27,688 bases of DNA from Pseudomonadota bacterium (GTDB lineage: Bacteria > Pseudomonadota > Gammaproteobacteria > Burkholderiales > Burkholderiaceae_C): contig JAEZLX010000135.1 of the NCBI GenBank assembly GCA_023415035.1, positions 1 to 27,688 on the forward strand. The letters run 5' to 3'. This document shows, piece after piece, positions 8,333 through 15,831 of this stretch (positions are counted from its first letter, which is position 1; each line of letters opens with the position of its first letter). A program made the position numbers and the translations under genes. Below the pieces are notes generated by a model, which saw nothing but the letters and a program-made list of their open reading frames with translations, made no database searches and was not told the origin of the DNA.

Positions 8333-9075
8333 CCACTACTTTGCCACGCGGCCTGCTTGTCAAGGCTTGCGAGCGTTTCCGCCGCGCCGACCGCTTCGCC
8401 TACCACTATGCCCGGGGCAAACTGGGTGGCGATGCCATCTTTGCCGAGCTGTTGCGCAGCGGCCTGCTGACGGACGCCCAGCGCATCCTGGATCTCGGGA
8501 GCGGGCAGGGCAGCCTGTTCGCGCTGCTGCTGGCCGCTGGCGAGTCGTATGACCAGGGCCAATGGCCCGCAGGATGGGCGAAGCCGCCCAGGCCCGTGCA
8601 GATGCGCGGTGTCGAGCTCATGCCGCGTGATGTCTGGCGCGCGGAAAAGGCCTTCGGCGCCGATCACCCCGTGGTGCGCGTGGAGCAAGGCGACATGAAC
8701 GCCGTCGACTTCGGCCACTGCGACGTGGTGACCATTCTTGACGCCTTGCACTACTTCGATTTCGATTTGCAGCGCCGCGTGCTTGAGCGCATCCGCGATG
8801 CGGTCGGGCCGGGCGGGCACTTCATCACGCGCGTGGGTGACAAGGCGGCCGGCCTGCCGTTCAAGCTGTCGATGTGGGTCGACCATGTGGTCACCTTCTC
8901 GCGCGGGCACCGCCTGCCACGCCTGTACTGCCGTCCCGTGACCGACTGGTGCGCGCTGCTGCGCGATGTCGGCTTCGATGTCGAGGTCAAGCCCATGAGC
9001 GGCGCGCTGCCGTTCGCGAACACCATGCTGGTGTGCCAGGTGCGCCGCCCGGGGGCTGCCCCCGCCATGGCCTAA
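8329..9075 (+). CDS. class I SAM-dependent methyltransferase
   Basis: A 248-residue Rossmann-fold methyltransferase. Motif I is ILDLGSGQGSL at residues 53-63, followed by an acidic GVELM strand end and a VVTILDALHYF segment typical of class I enzymes. Aryl-polyenes often carry methyl groups on the aryl head or methyl caps, so a tailoring role is plausible. A second, UbiE-like methyltransferase is encoded at 13499-14260, and the sequence does not tell which acts on the ring and which elsewhere. The start overlaps the deacetylase stop by 4 bp. A 24-bp gap follows before the ketosynthase. Confidence 0.85.
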   Translation: MTTTLPRGLLVKACERFRRADRFAYHYARGKLGGDAIFAELLRSGLLTDAQRILDLGSGQGSLFALLLAAGESYDQGQWPAGWAKPPRPVQMRGVELMPRDVWRAEKAFGADHPVVRVEQGDMNAVDFGHCDVVTILDALHYFDFDLQRRVLERIRDAVGPGGHFITRVGDKAAGLPFKLSMWVDHVVTFSRGHRLPRLYCRPVTDWCALLRDVGFDVEVKPMSGALPFANTMLVCQVRRPGAAPAMA

Positions 9076-9099
9076 GATCGGGCCAGGAGACGTCTGAAC

Positions 9100-10299
9100 G
9101 TGCAGTCTTTACCGATCACCGCCAGCACCTACACCACCTGCCTCGGGCAGGGTTTGGCCGCCAACCTGCAGGCCCTGCGGGCCGGGCGCAGCGGACTCGT
9201 GCCCTGCGCGTTCGAAACCGTGCGCCTTGACACCTGGATCGGCGTCGTCGACGGGGTGGAGGAGGTGCGTGTGCCAGAGTCGCTGTCCGCTTACGATTGC
9301 CGCAACAACCGGCTGGCCTTGCTGGGACTGGAAACCGACGGCTTTGCGCAGCGGGTGCAGTCGGCCATCCGCCGGTACGGTGCCGAGCGCGTCGGCGTGT
9401 TCCTGGGGACCAGCACCTCGGGCATTTTCGAAACCGAGATTGCCTACCGCCATCGCGATCCGGTGACGGGCGAACTGCCCGCCAGCCTGAACTACGGTGG
9501 TTCGCACAACCCGTTTTCGGTGGCCGATTTCACCCGCCAGGTGCTCGGAGCCGCCGGCATGGCGCTGACGATCTCCACCGCCTGCTCATCGAGCGCCAAG
9601 GTGTTTGCAGCGGCCGCGCGCCAGATCGCGCTGGGCACGATCGATGCCGCCATCGTGGGCGGGGTGGACAGCCTGTGCCTCACGACACTCTACGGCTTCT
9701 CGTCGCTGCAACTGACTTCCCGGCAACCGGCGCGTCCCTACGATGTGGCGCGGGACGGCATTTCCATCGGCGAGGGCGCCGCCTTTGCGCTGCTGGAGCG
9801 TCGGGACGACACCTCTGCCGCCGCTGCGCAGGCCTGGCTTCTGGGCACGGGCGAGTCGAGCGACGCTTATCACATGTCCTCGCCGCATCCGGACGGGCTG
9901 GGCGCGAAGCTGGCCATGGAGGCAGCGCTCGCATCCGCAGGGCTGGACCCGCAGGCCATCGACTACATCAACCTGCATGGCACGGCCACGCCAGCCAACG
10001 ACGCGGCCGAGGGCAAGGCAGTGGCCGCGCTTTTCGGTGACAAGGTGCCCTGCAGTTCTACCAAGGGCGCGACGGGTCACACCCTGGGCGCTGCCGGTGC
10101 GATCGAGGCCGTCATCGCCATGCAGTCCATCGCCGAGGGCTGGATACCGGGCAGTCCCGGAACCGTCACGGTGGATCCGGCGGTGGCCATGGATTACCGC
10201 TGCCAGGGCCAGGACGCGCCGGTGCGCATTGCCCTGAGCAATTCGTTCGGCTTTGGCGGCAGCAATTGCGCGCTGGTGCTGGGAGGGCAGGCGTCATGA
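9100..10299 (+). CDS. beta-ketoacyl-ACP synthase (complete, Cys-His-His)
   Basis: A 399-residue FabF-like ketosynthase starting with GTG, preceded by an AGGAGA ribosome site at about 9-bp spacing. All three catalytic residues are present: Cys162 in STACSSSAK, His293 in LHGTATPAND and His327 in GATGHTLGAAG. The glycine-rich end NSFGFGGSN is also intact. It is followed with a 4-bp overlap by a ketosynthase-like protein lacking an obvious active cysteine. The pair therefore resembles the catalytic ketosynthase and chain-length factor (ApeO and ApeC) that form a heterodimer in aryl-polyene synthesis. Confidence 0.92.
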   Translation: MQSLPITASTYTTCLGQGLAANLQALRAGRSGLVPCAFETVRLDTWIGVVDGVEEVRVPESLSAYDCRNNRLALLGLETDGFAQRVQSAIRRYGAERVGVFLGTSTSGIFETEIAYRHRDPVTGELPASLNYGGSHNPFSVADFTRQVLGAAGMALTISTACSSSAKVFAAAARQIALGTIDAAIVGGVDSLCLTTLYGFSSLQLTSRQPARPYDVARDGISIGEGAAFALLERRDDTSAAAAQAWLLGTGESSDAYHMSSPHPDGLGAKLAMEAALASAGLDPQAIDYINLHGTATPANDAAEGKAVAALFGDKVPCSSTKGATGHTLGAAGAIEAVIAMQSIAEGWIPGSPGTVTVDPAVAMDYRCQGQDAPVRIALSNSFGFGGSNCALVLGGQAS

Positions 10300-11111
10300 G
10301 CACGATGCAGTCACCCCTGTCGGCCTGGATCGAAGGCGTCGGCTTCATCGCACCGGGCTTGCCCGATTGGGCAACGGCCTCCGGGGTACTCGCCGCTCGC
10401 CAGCCGTATGCGGCGGCGCCTTCCGTGCTGCCTGCGCCGTCCCTGCTGCCGCCGGCAGAACGCCGGCGCGCGAGCCGGGTCATCCGCCTGGCGCTGGCGC
10501 TGGGCCAGGAGGCCGTCACCCACGCCCAGGCCGATGCCGCCACACTGGCCACGGTGTTTTCAGCTTCGGGGGCGGACGGCCACAACTGCCATGCCCTGTG
10601 CGAGCAGCTCGCCGGCGAGGACCGCCAGATCTCGCCCACGCGCTTTCACAACTCGGTGCACAACGCCGCCGCCGGTTACTGGGGCATTGCCACGCACAGC
10701 ATGGCGCCCTGTCAGGTCATCTGTGCTTTCGATGGCAGCTTTGGTGCCGGCCTGCTCGATGCCTTGGCCCAGGTGATGGTGGACCAGTACCCGGTGCTAC
10801 TGGTGTGCTACGACAGCGAATATCCCCAGCCCCTGCACGCCAAGCGACCCGTGCCCGATGCGGCCGGCATGGCGTGGCTGCTGTCTCCCCGGCAGGGCGG
10901 GCGTTCGCTGGCCCGGATCACCGTCGGGCGGGCGGCATCCGGTGCACCGCTCTCGCAGCTGGCCGAGACAAGGCTGGAAGCGCTGCGCGTGCAGCTGCCC
11001 TCGCTGCGTGCCTTGCCGGCGCTGCAGATGCTGGCCCAGGGCCAGGCGGGCACTGCGGTGATCGACTATCTGCCAGGCTACGCGCTCGAACTCGGACTCC
11101 AGCCGTGCTAG
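10296..11111 (+). CDS. ketosynthase-like chain-length factor (ApeC-like)
   Basis: A 271-residue protein of the short beta-ketoacyl-synthase-like (chain-length-factor) family. It keeps a ketosynthase N-terminal core, including PTRFHNSVHNAAAGYWGI and the segment ICAFDGSFGAGLLDAL where a ketosynthase would have ACSSS. By eye the catalytic cysteine position is not conserved, and the C-terminal histidine half is missing. It is therefore expected to be non-catalytic and to set chain length together with the ketosynthase encoded just upstream, with which it shares a 4-bp ATGA overlap. The following gene starts with GTG 7 bp before its stop ends. Confidence 0.85.
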   Translation: MSTMQSPLSAWIEGVGFIAPGLPDWATASGVLAARQPYAAAPSVLPAPSLLPPAERRRASRVIRLALALGQEAVTHAQADAATLATVFSASGADGHNCHALCEQLAGEDRQISPTRFHNSVHNAAAGYWGIATHSMAPCQVICAFDGSFGAGLLDALAQVMVDQYPVLLVCYDSEYPQPLHAKRPVPDAAGMAWLLSPRQGGRSLARITVGRAASGAPLSQLAETRLEALRVQLPSLRALPALQMLAQGQAGTAVIDYLPGYALELGLQPC

Positions 11112-11542
11112 ACCATCGCTGGATCGCGGCCCACATTCCGCACCAGGGCAGCATGTGCCTGCTGGATGCGGTGGTCAACTGGGATGAAACGGGGCTTCAT
11201 GCCCGTGCGACGAGCCATCGCTTGCGGGACAACCCCTTGCGCGCCGACGGCAGGCTCGGCGCCGCCACGGGCATCGAATACGCCGCCCAGGCCATGGCCG
11301 TGCACGGCGTGCTGCTGGCCGGTGACGGCCAGCCGCTGGGCGTCGGTTACCTGGCCAGCGTCCGTGCCGTGCATTTGCGCACCGACCGGCTCGATGACGT
11401 CACCGATGACCTTGACGTGCGCGTGCAGCGGCTCTCGGGTGATGCCGGTGTCATCCTGTACGCTTTCGACATTTCGGCCGGCGGCCGCACCCTGATCGAT
11501 GGCCGTGCCTCGGTGGTGCTCGATGCCGCCAGGTTCGGGTAA
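11105..11542 (+). CDS. 3-hydroxyacyl-ACP dehydratase, ApeP-like hotdog protein
   Basis: A 145-residue hotdog dehydratase of the ApeP type. The IPHQGSMCLLDAV motif places a candidate catalytic histidine at His13, and NPLRADGRLGAATGIEYAAQAMAVHG, which is typical of the family, holds Glu58. The start is taken as GTG 11105. The frame is open far upstream, but only as a shadow of the chain-length-factor and ketosynthase genes, and no ATG lies between that region and the conserved motif. Together with the short ApeI-like protein it would give the cluster two dehydratases, as known for aryl-polyene systems. Confidence 0.84.
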   Translation: MLDHRWIAAHIPHQGSMCLLDAVVNWDETGLHARATSHRLRDNPLRADGRLGAATGIEYAAQAMAVHGVLLAGDGQPLGVGYLASVRAVHLRTDRLDDVTDDLDVRVQRLSGDAGVILYAFDISAGGRTLIDGRASVVLDAARFG

Positions 11543-11548
11543 GTCTCC

Positions 11549-12292
11549 ATGTCTCAACGTTCAACCACCACCACACGACGGGCCCTGGTCACGGGCGGCA
11601 GCGGCGGCATCGGTGCCGCCATCTGCGAGCGTCTGGCCGCAGCCGGGTTTTCGGTCATCGTGCATGCCAACCGCGGGCTCGACAGGGCCGAGGCGCTGGC
11701 CAATCGCCTGCGGGAGCAGGGCTGGCAGGCGCACGCCGTGGCCTTTGATGTGACCGACCGCCAGGCCACTGCACAGGCCATCGCCACGCTGCTGGATGAC
11801 GGTCCGATCCAGGTGCTGGTCAACAACGCCGGCATCCACGGGGATGCGGTGTTTCCGGGCATGACCGGGGAACAGTGGGATCGCGTCATTGACGTTTCGC
11901 TCAACGGCTTTTTCAACGTCACGCAGCCGCTGACGATGCCCATGCTGCGCACCCGCTGGGGCCGCATCATCAGCGTGTCGTCGGTGGCGGCTGTGGCGGG
12001 CAACCGCGGGCAGGTCAACTATGCCGCCGCCAAGGGCGCGCTCCACTCCGCCAGCAAGTCGCTGGCGCTGGAGCTGGCCAGCCGCGGCGTGACGGTCAAC
12101 GTGGTGGCGCCCGGCATCATCGACACCGGCATGGCCGACGGCCTGTTCACGCCCGAGGCAATCCGCCAGATGGTGCCCATGCAGCGCGCCGGCCGTCCGC
12201 AGGAAGTGGCCGATGTGGTGGCCTTCCTGGCCTCGGACCAGGCCTCCTACATCTCGGGGCAGGTGATCTCGGTCAACGGCGGGATGATCTAA
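11549..12292 (+). CDS. fabG: 3-oxoacyl-ACP reductase (ApeQ/FabG-like)
   Basis: A 247-residue short-chain dehydrogenase that would reduce beta-ketoacyl-ACP with NADPH. The cofactor motif TGGSGGIG is at residues 15-22, NNAGIHG follows, and the catalytic triad reads Ser145, Tyr158 and Lys162 (YAAAK). The C-terminal SGQVISVNGGMI is typical of FabG. It lies 6 bp after the ApeP-like gene and is the last plus-strand gene of the pigment operon. Its final 20 bp overlap the convergent antiporter gene. It is more likely a cluster-dedicated paralogue than the housekeeping fabG, which normally sits with fabD and acpP. Confidence 0.9.
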   Translation: MSQRSTTTTRRALVTGGSGGIGAAICERLAAAGFSVIVHANRGLDRAEALANRLREQGWQAHAVAFDVTDRQATAQAIATLLDDGPIQVLVNNAGIHGDAVFPGMTGEQWDRVIDVSLNGFFNVTQPLTMPMLRTRWGRIISVSSVAAVAGNRGQVNYAAAKGALHSASKSLALELASRGVTVNVVAPGIIDTGMADGLFTPEAIRQMVPMQRAGRPQEVADVVAFLASDQASYISGQVISVNGGMI

Positions 12293-13502
12293 CCGTTGCC
12301 AGCGTGCCGGCGGGCGCCGCCTGCCGCTGTCCGGCCATGCTGCGCTCGGCCATCGGGATGGTCAGCATGGTGCTGGCCACGGCCATCAGCAGCAGGGCAG
12401 TGAAGGTGCCGCTGGTGATGATCTCGCGATCCAGCAGGATGTTTGCGAAGATGATCATGATCAGGGCCTTGGTCTGCAGCAGCCAGCCGATCAGGGTGCT
12501 TTCGCCTCTGGCCCAGCCCAGCACGCGGCCTGCCAGGTGCACGCCGGCCAGCTTGCCGGCCACCGCGGCGGCCAATAGCAGGGCGGCGGCCAGCAGCACG
12601 TCAAGTCCTCCCATGGTCCAGCTCGTGCGCAGGCCTGTCGAGAGGAAGAACACCGGCATCAGCACCAGCAGCACGTGGTGACGCAAGAGGTCCATCTTCT
12701 TCTGGTCGAACCACTCGGCGTCGAGCACCGCCCCGGCAAGGAAGGCACCCACCATGAAGTGAAGGCCCGACCAGTCCGCGCCCAGCGCGCAGGCCACCAG
12801 CCACACCAGTGCCAGATACCAGCGGTCCGGCTCGGACACGCGCTGCATCAGCGCCCGGCACAGCCATCCGGCGGCCACAAAGCCCAGCAGGAACATGACC
12901 TGCCGCCCGACCCGGGCCCAGTCCATGACGATGATGGCCAGCACGCCCCAGATCGCGATGTCGTCCAGGCTGGCGTAGCGCAGGATGCGCTGCCCCAGCG
13001 GCTGTCGCAGCATTTCCAGCTTTTCCAGGAACAGGACCAGGATGGGCAGCGCGGTCACCGCGCAGGCCGTGCCGATGCCCAGCACGAACTGCCAGGGCTG
13101 CGCCAGCGGTCCCAGCCAGCCATGCGGCCACTGCAGCAGGACCAGCGCCGCGCCACACCCCATCAGCAGCGGTACGCCCAGAGCCAGGCCGGCGGTGATG
13201 CCGCTTTCGCGCCGGTGACGCCAGGCCTGTTTCAGGTCCAGCTCGACACCGGCGATCATCACGAACAGCATCACCGCCCACCAGGCCAGGCCGTTGAGCG
13301 CATGGATGACCTCGGGGCTGAACACGAACCCATAGTAGGCGGGAAACCAGTGCCCCAGCACGCCAGGGCCGAGCACGATGCCCAGCAGGATCTGCACCAC
13401 CACCAGCGGTGCCCAGCGTTCGGTGCGACCCAGCCGCCAGAGCAGCCAGGGAATGGTGAAGACGATGAGGAGTGCGATCAGGAACCGTTCGGCAATGCTC
13501 AT
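12273..13502 (-). CDS. CPA2-type cation/proton antiporter
   Basis: A 409-residue inner-membrane protein with about twelve hydrophobic segments, belonging to the KefB/NapA-like CPA2 group. The ion-binding region YASLDDIAIWGVL keeps an adjacent Asp pair, and TKALIMIIFANILLD in the last third matches a conserved CPA2 helix. The usual C-terminal RCK/TrkA domain of Kef proteins is absent. ATG 13502 is chosen over upstream in-frame codons because it overlaps the methyltransferase stop as ATGA and begins directly at the hydrophobic region. The cation and the link to pigment production are unknown. Confidence 0.88.
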   Translation of the reverse strand: MSIAERFLIALLIVFTIPWLLWRLGRTERWAPLVVVQILLGIVLGPGVLGHWFPAYYGFVFSPEVIHALNGLAWWAVMLFVMIAGVELDLKQAWRHRRESGITAGLALGVPLLMGCGAALVLLQWPHGWLGPLAQPWQFVLGIGTACAVTALPILVLFLEKLEMLRQPLGQRILRYASLDDIAIWGVLAIIVMDWARVGRQVMFLLGFVAAGWLCRALMQRVSEPDRWYLALVWLVACALGADWSGLHFMVGAFLAGAVLDAEWFDQKKMDLLRHHVLLVLMPVFFLSTGLRTSWTMGGLDVLLAAALLLAAAVAGKLAGVHLAGRVLGWARGESTLIGWLLQTKALIMIIFANILLDREIITSGTFTALLLMAVASTMLTIPMAERSMAGQRQAAPAGTLATVRSSRR

Positions 13503-14260
13503 TTCTTTCCGGTGTATTCGCGGAATATGCCGAGCGTCACGCCGCAGCGCACATCGCTGAAGCCGGCATGGCGCAACGCGGACATCACGGTGTCCGGGTC
13601 CACGGCGGCCTCGATGGTATCGCCGTAGTAGGCCCACAGGCGTTTGACATCGGCATGGCGTCCGCTCAGGCGCGCCATCAGCGGCACCATCACACCGATG
13701 TGGAACTTCAGCAAGGCACGTCCCAGGCGGCTGGACGGCCGGCTGATCTCCATGATGCAGACCTTGCCGCCGGGTTTGAGCACGCGCCGGTACTCGGCAA
13801 ACGCTCGGTCGAGGTCGCCCACGTGACGCAGCGCGTAACCCATGGAGAGAAAGTCCATCTGAGCGTCGGGCAGGGGAATCGACTCGGCGTAGGCCTCGAT
13901 GGTCTCGCAGGACAGCTTGCTGCGCAGCTGCGCCAGCATGCCGGGCGAGGGGTCAAGCGCGATGACACGTCCGTCAGGCCCAGCCAGGGCCAGCGCCTCG
14001 GCAGTGACCAGTCCGGTGCCGGCGGCCACGTCCAGCACGTGCATGCCGGGCTTGAGGCCCTCGCGGCGCAGCACTTCGCGCCGGTACCAGCTGCCGCTGC
14101 CCAGCGCCGTGAGGGCCTCGGCGCTGTCATAGCCCGAAGCCGCCTCGTTGAACATGGCTTGGGTCACCTGCCGCCGCTGCGCCTCGTCGGAAAAGTACGC
14201 CAGCAAGCGTTCGTCGTCGGCCTTCATGGCGCCCTGGACAGGTGGCATCGAGTGGGTCAT
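13499..14260 (-). CDS. UbiE-like class I methyltransferase
   Basis: A 253-residue methyltransferase resembling the UbiE/COQ5 C-methyltransferases. Motif I is VLDVAAGTG at residues 75-83. The post-motif LSMGYALRHVGDLDRAFAEYRRVLKPGGKVCIME region is characteristic. An AAGGAG ribosome site six bases before ATG 14260 supports the start. Its surroundings argue against the housekeeping ubiE, which normally lies near ubiB/ubiJ. Because UbiE enzymes methylate ring carbons of quinols, C-methylation of the aryl head group of the polyene is a reasonable inference. It is coupled to the downstream antiporter through a 4-bp overlap. Confidence 0.85.
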   Translation of the reverse strand: MTHSMPPVQGAMKADDERLLAYFSDEAQRRQVTQAMFNEAASGYDSAEALTALGSGSWYRREVLRREGLKPGMHVLDVAAGTGLVTAEALALAGPDGRVIALDPSPGMLAQLRSKLSCETIEAYAESIPLPDAQMDFLSMGYALRHVGDLDRAFAEYRRVLKPGGKVCIMEISRPSSRLGRALLKFHIGVMVPLMARLSGRHADVKRLWAYYGDTIEAAVDPDTVMSALRHAGFSDVRCGVTLGIFREYTGKK

Positions 14261-14293
14261 GAAGGCTCCTTGTGGGTCGGTGATGGTGATGTG

Positions 14294-15058
14294 TCAGCTG
14301 CGCAGCCGGCGCCAGGCCAGCATGGGCAGCCGCAACAGGAATCCCAGAAACAGGCGGGTGTGCATCCAGGTCAGCAGCGTGTTGTCACGCAGGTAGCGGA
14401 AATGCGAGACACCGCCCTCGTCGGCGCTCAGGTAACGCACGGGGGCATCCATGTTGACGGCTGGCACGCCAGCCCAGGATAGGCGCACCACGGCTTCGGG
14501 GTCGAAGTCGAAACGGCGCATGAAGCGCTGCGAGCGCATCACGCGGACCAGCGGTCCGATGGGGTAGACACGGAAGCCGTACAGCGAATCACCGATGCCG
14601 GCCCAGAGGGTTTCGAGGTTGGCCCATCCGTTGGACACCTTGCGCCCGTTGACCCGAAGGGCCGGCGCCTCGGGACCGAACACCGGCTTGCCCAGGACCA
14701 TGGCCTTCGGCTGGGCCTGCGAAGCCGCCATGAAGCCCGGAATCAGGTCGGCGGGGTGCTGGCCGTCCGAATCCATGGTCAGCGCATGGGTGAAGCCTTC
14801 GGCCTGGGCACGTGTGATGCCTTCCAGCACGGCGGCGCCCTTGCCCTGGTTGACCGGGAGCTCGATCACGCGCAGGTGGGGATCTGCTGCTGCCATGTCC
14901 TGCAGCCACTGCTGGCTGCCGTCGGTGCTGCCATCGACCACCACCCACACCGGCGCCCATTGCCGGCGCGCTGCCTTCACGGTGTCGATCACGGTCTTGC
15001 CCGGGTTGTAGCTCGGGATCAGCACCAGATGGGTGGTCGATGCCTGGGGGGATGTCAT
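14294..15058 (-). CDS. family-2 glycosyltransferase
   Basis: A 254-residue GT-A fold glycosyltransferase. Visible are the N-terminal LVLIPSYNPG strand, VVDGSTDGS (residues 41-48) and the metal-binding DSDGQH at 96-101. No long membrane segments follow, only a hydrophobic C-terminal stretch. ATG 15058 opens shortly before the first conserved strand. A GTG at 15085 overlaps the acyltransferase stop as GTGA and is a real alternative, because that coupling is common in this cluster. In many aryl-polyene clusters a similar enzyme occurs, sometimes fused to an LPLAT acyltransferase. A role in glycosylating the polyene or its lipid anchor is inferred. Confidence 0.85.
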   Translation of the reverse strand: MTSPQASTTHLVLIPSYNPGKTVIDTVKAARRQWAPVWVVVDGSTDGSQQWLQDMAAADPHLRVIELPVNQGKGAAVLEGITRAQAEGFTHALTMDSDGQHPADLIPGFMAASQAQPKAMVLGKPVFGPEAPALRVNGRKVSNGWANLETLWAGIGDSLYGFRVYPIGPLVRVMRSQRFMRRFDFDPEAVVRLSWAGVPAVNMDAPVRYLSADEGGVSHFRYLRDNTLLTWMHTRLFLGFLLRLPMLAWRRLRS

Positions 15059-15081
15059 GTTGTCGTCGAAGTGGCAGCGGG

Positions 15082-15831
15082 TCACGTCAGTGCCTCGCGG
15101 AAATAGGTCTCCAGCTCGCGCGTGAACGCCTTGTGGTCGGCAGGGGGCGGAAACCTGCGGCCCAGGCGGGCGCGGCAGACCAGCGGCAGAACCGGAGGTT
15201 GCCATACCGGCCAGCGCTTGCCCAGATAGGGCGTGGAAAATTCCAGCAGCACGGTCTGCACGGGGGCCTTGGCCCGCTGCGCGATCAGCCCGACGGTATG
15301 CCCAAGCGGGTTGAGGGGAAAGTCCACCGTGCGTGTGCCTTCCGGAAAGAGCACCAGTTGCGCACCTTCCTGCAAGGTCTTGCAGCCGCGCCTTACCAGA
15401 TGGTAGGCGCTGTCATTGCGGATGTAGCGCGCCAGGCGCGCACCGGCTCCGAACAGCAGGTTGTCCATCAGGCCGGCCTTCATCACGCAGACCGCATTGG
15501 GCAGCCGCGAGGTCACCAGAACGGCATCGAGCAGCGACGGATGGTTGGGCGCGATGATGAGCGAGCCTTCGTCACGCAGCGCGTCCAGTTCCGACAGGTC
15601 GATGCGGCAGGCACACAGCCCCGTGAGGATGCGCAGGTAGATGCGAAAGCCGGTCATGATGGCCAGCCGCCCCACCTTCTGGCCCGCAGGACGCGGCAGG
15701 AGCGGATGCAGCGCAGCGGCGAACGGCAGCCAGGTCAGGCACACCAGGGCCAGACTGCCCAGACCGATGCACATCGCCACGCGCTCGTACAGTCGCCACC
15801 ACAGTGGCCGGCGGGGGTGTGCGTCACTCAT
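15082..15831 (-). CDS. PlsC-type 1-acyl-sn-glycerol-3-phosphate acyltransferase family protein
   Basis: A 249-residue acyltransferase with the classic NHPSLLD motif (HX4D, His97 to Asp102) and the FPEGTR motif. One hydrophobic segment near residues 19-40 anchors it in the inner membrane. ATG 15831 is taken because it overlaps the MipA-like gene by 8 bp and precedes the first family-like residues. The open frame upstream is a shadow. In E. coli-type clusters a comparable acyltransferase (ApeD) is thought to join the polyene to a lipid, and the same is inferred here. It differs from the LPLAT protein at 3060-3971, so the cluster has two unrelated acyltransferase types. Confidence 0.86.
   Translation of the reverse strand: MSDAHPRRPLWWRLYERVAMCIGLGSLALVCLTWLPFAAALHPLLPRPAGQKVGRLAIMTGFRIYLRILTGLCACRIDLSELDALRDEGSLIIAPNHPSLLDAVLVTSRLPNAVCVMKAGLMDNLLFGAGARLARYIRNDSAYHLVRRGCKTLQEGAQLVLFPEGTRTVDFPLNPLGHTVGLIAQRAKAPVQTVLLEFSTPYLGKRWPVWQPPVLPLVCRARLGRRFPPPADHKAFTRELETYFREALT

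Noticed and set aside
13503..13637. N-terminal extension of the antiporter frame
   Set aside because: The extra residues are arginine-rich, overlap the methyltransferase gene by more than 130 bp, and precede a well-placed ATG in an ATGA overlap.
13499..14260. Housekeeping ubiE for ubiquinone synthesis
   Set aside because: The gene lies in a pigment operon without ubiB or ubiJ, so a cluster-dedicated UbiE-like methyltransferase is more likely.
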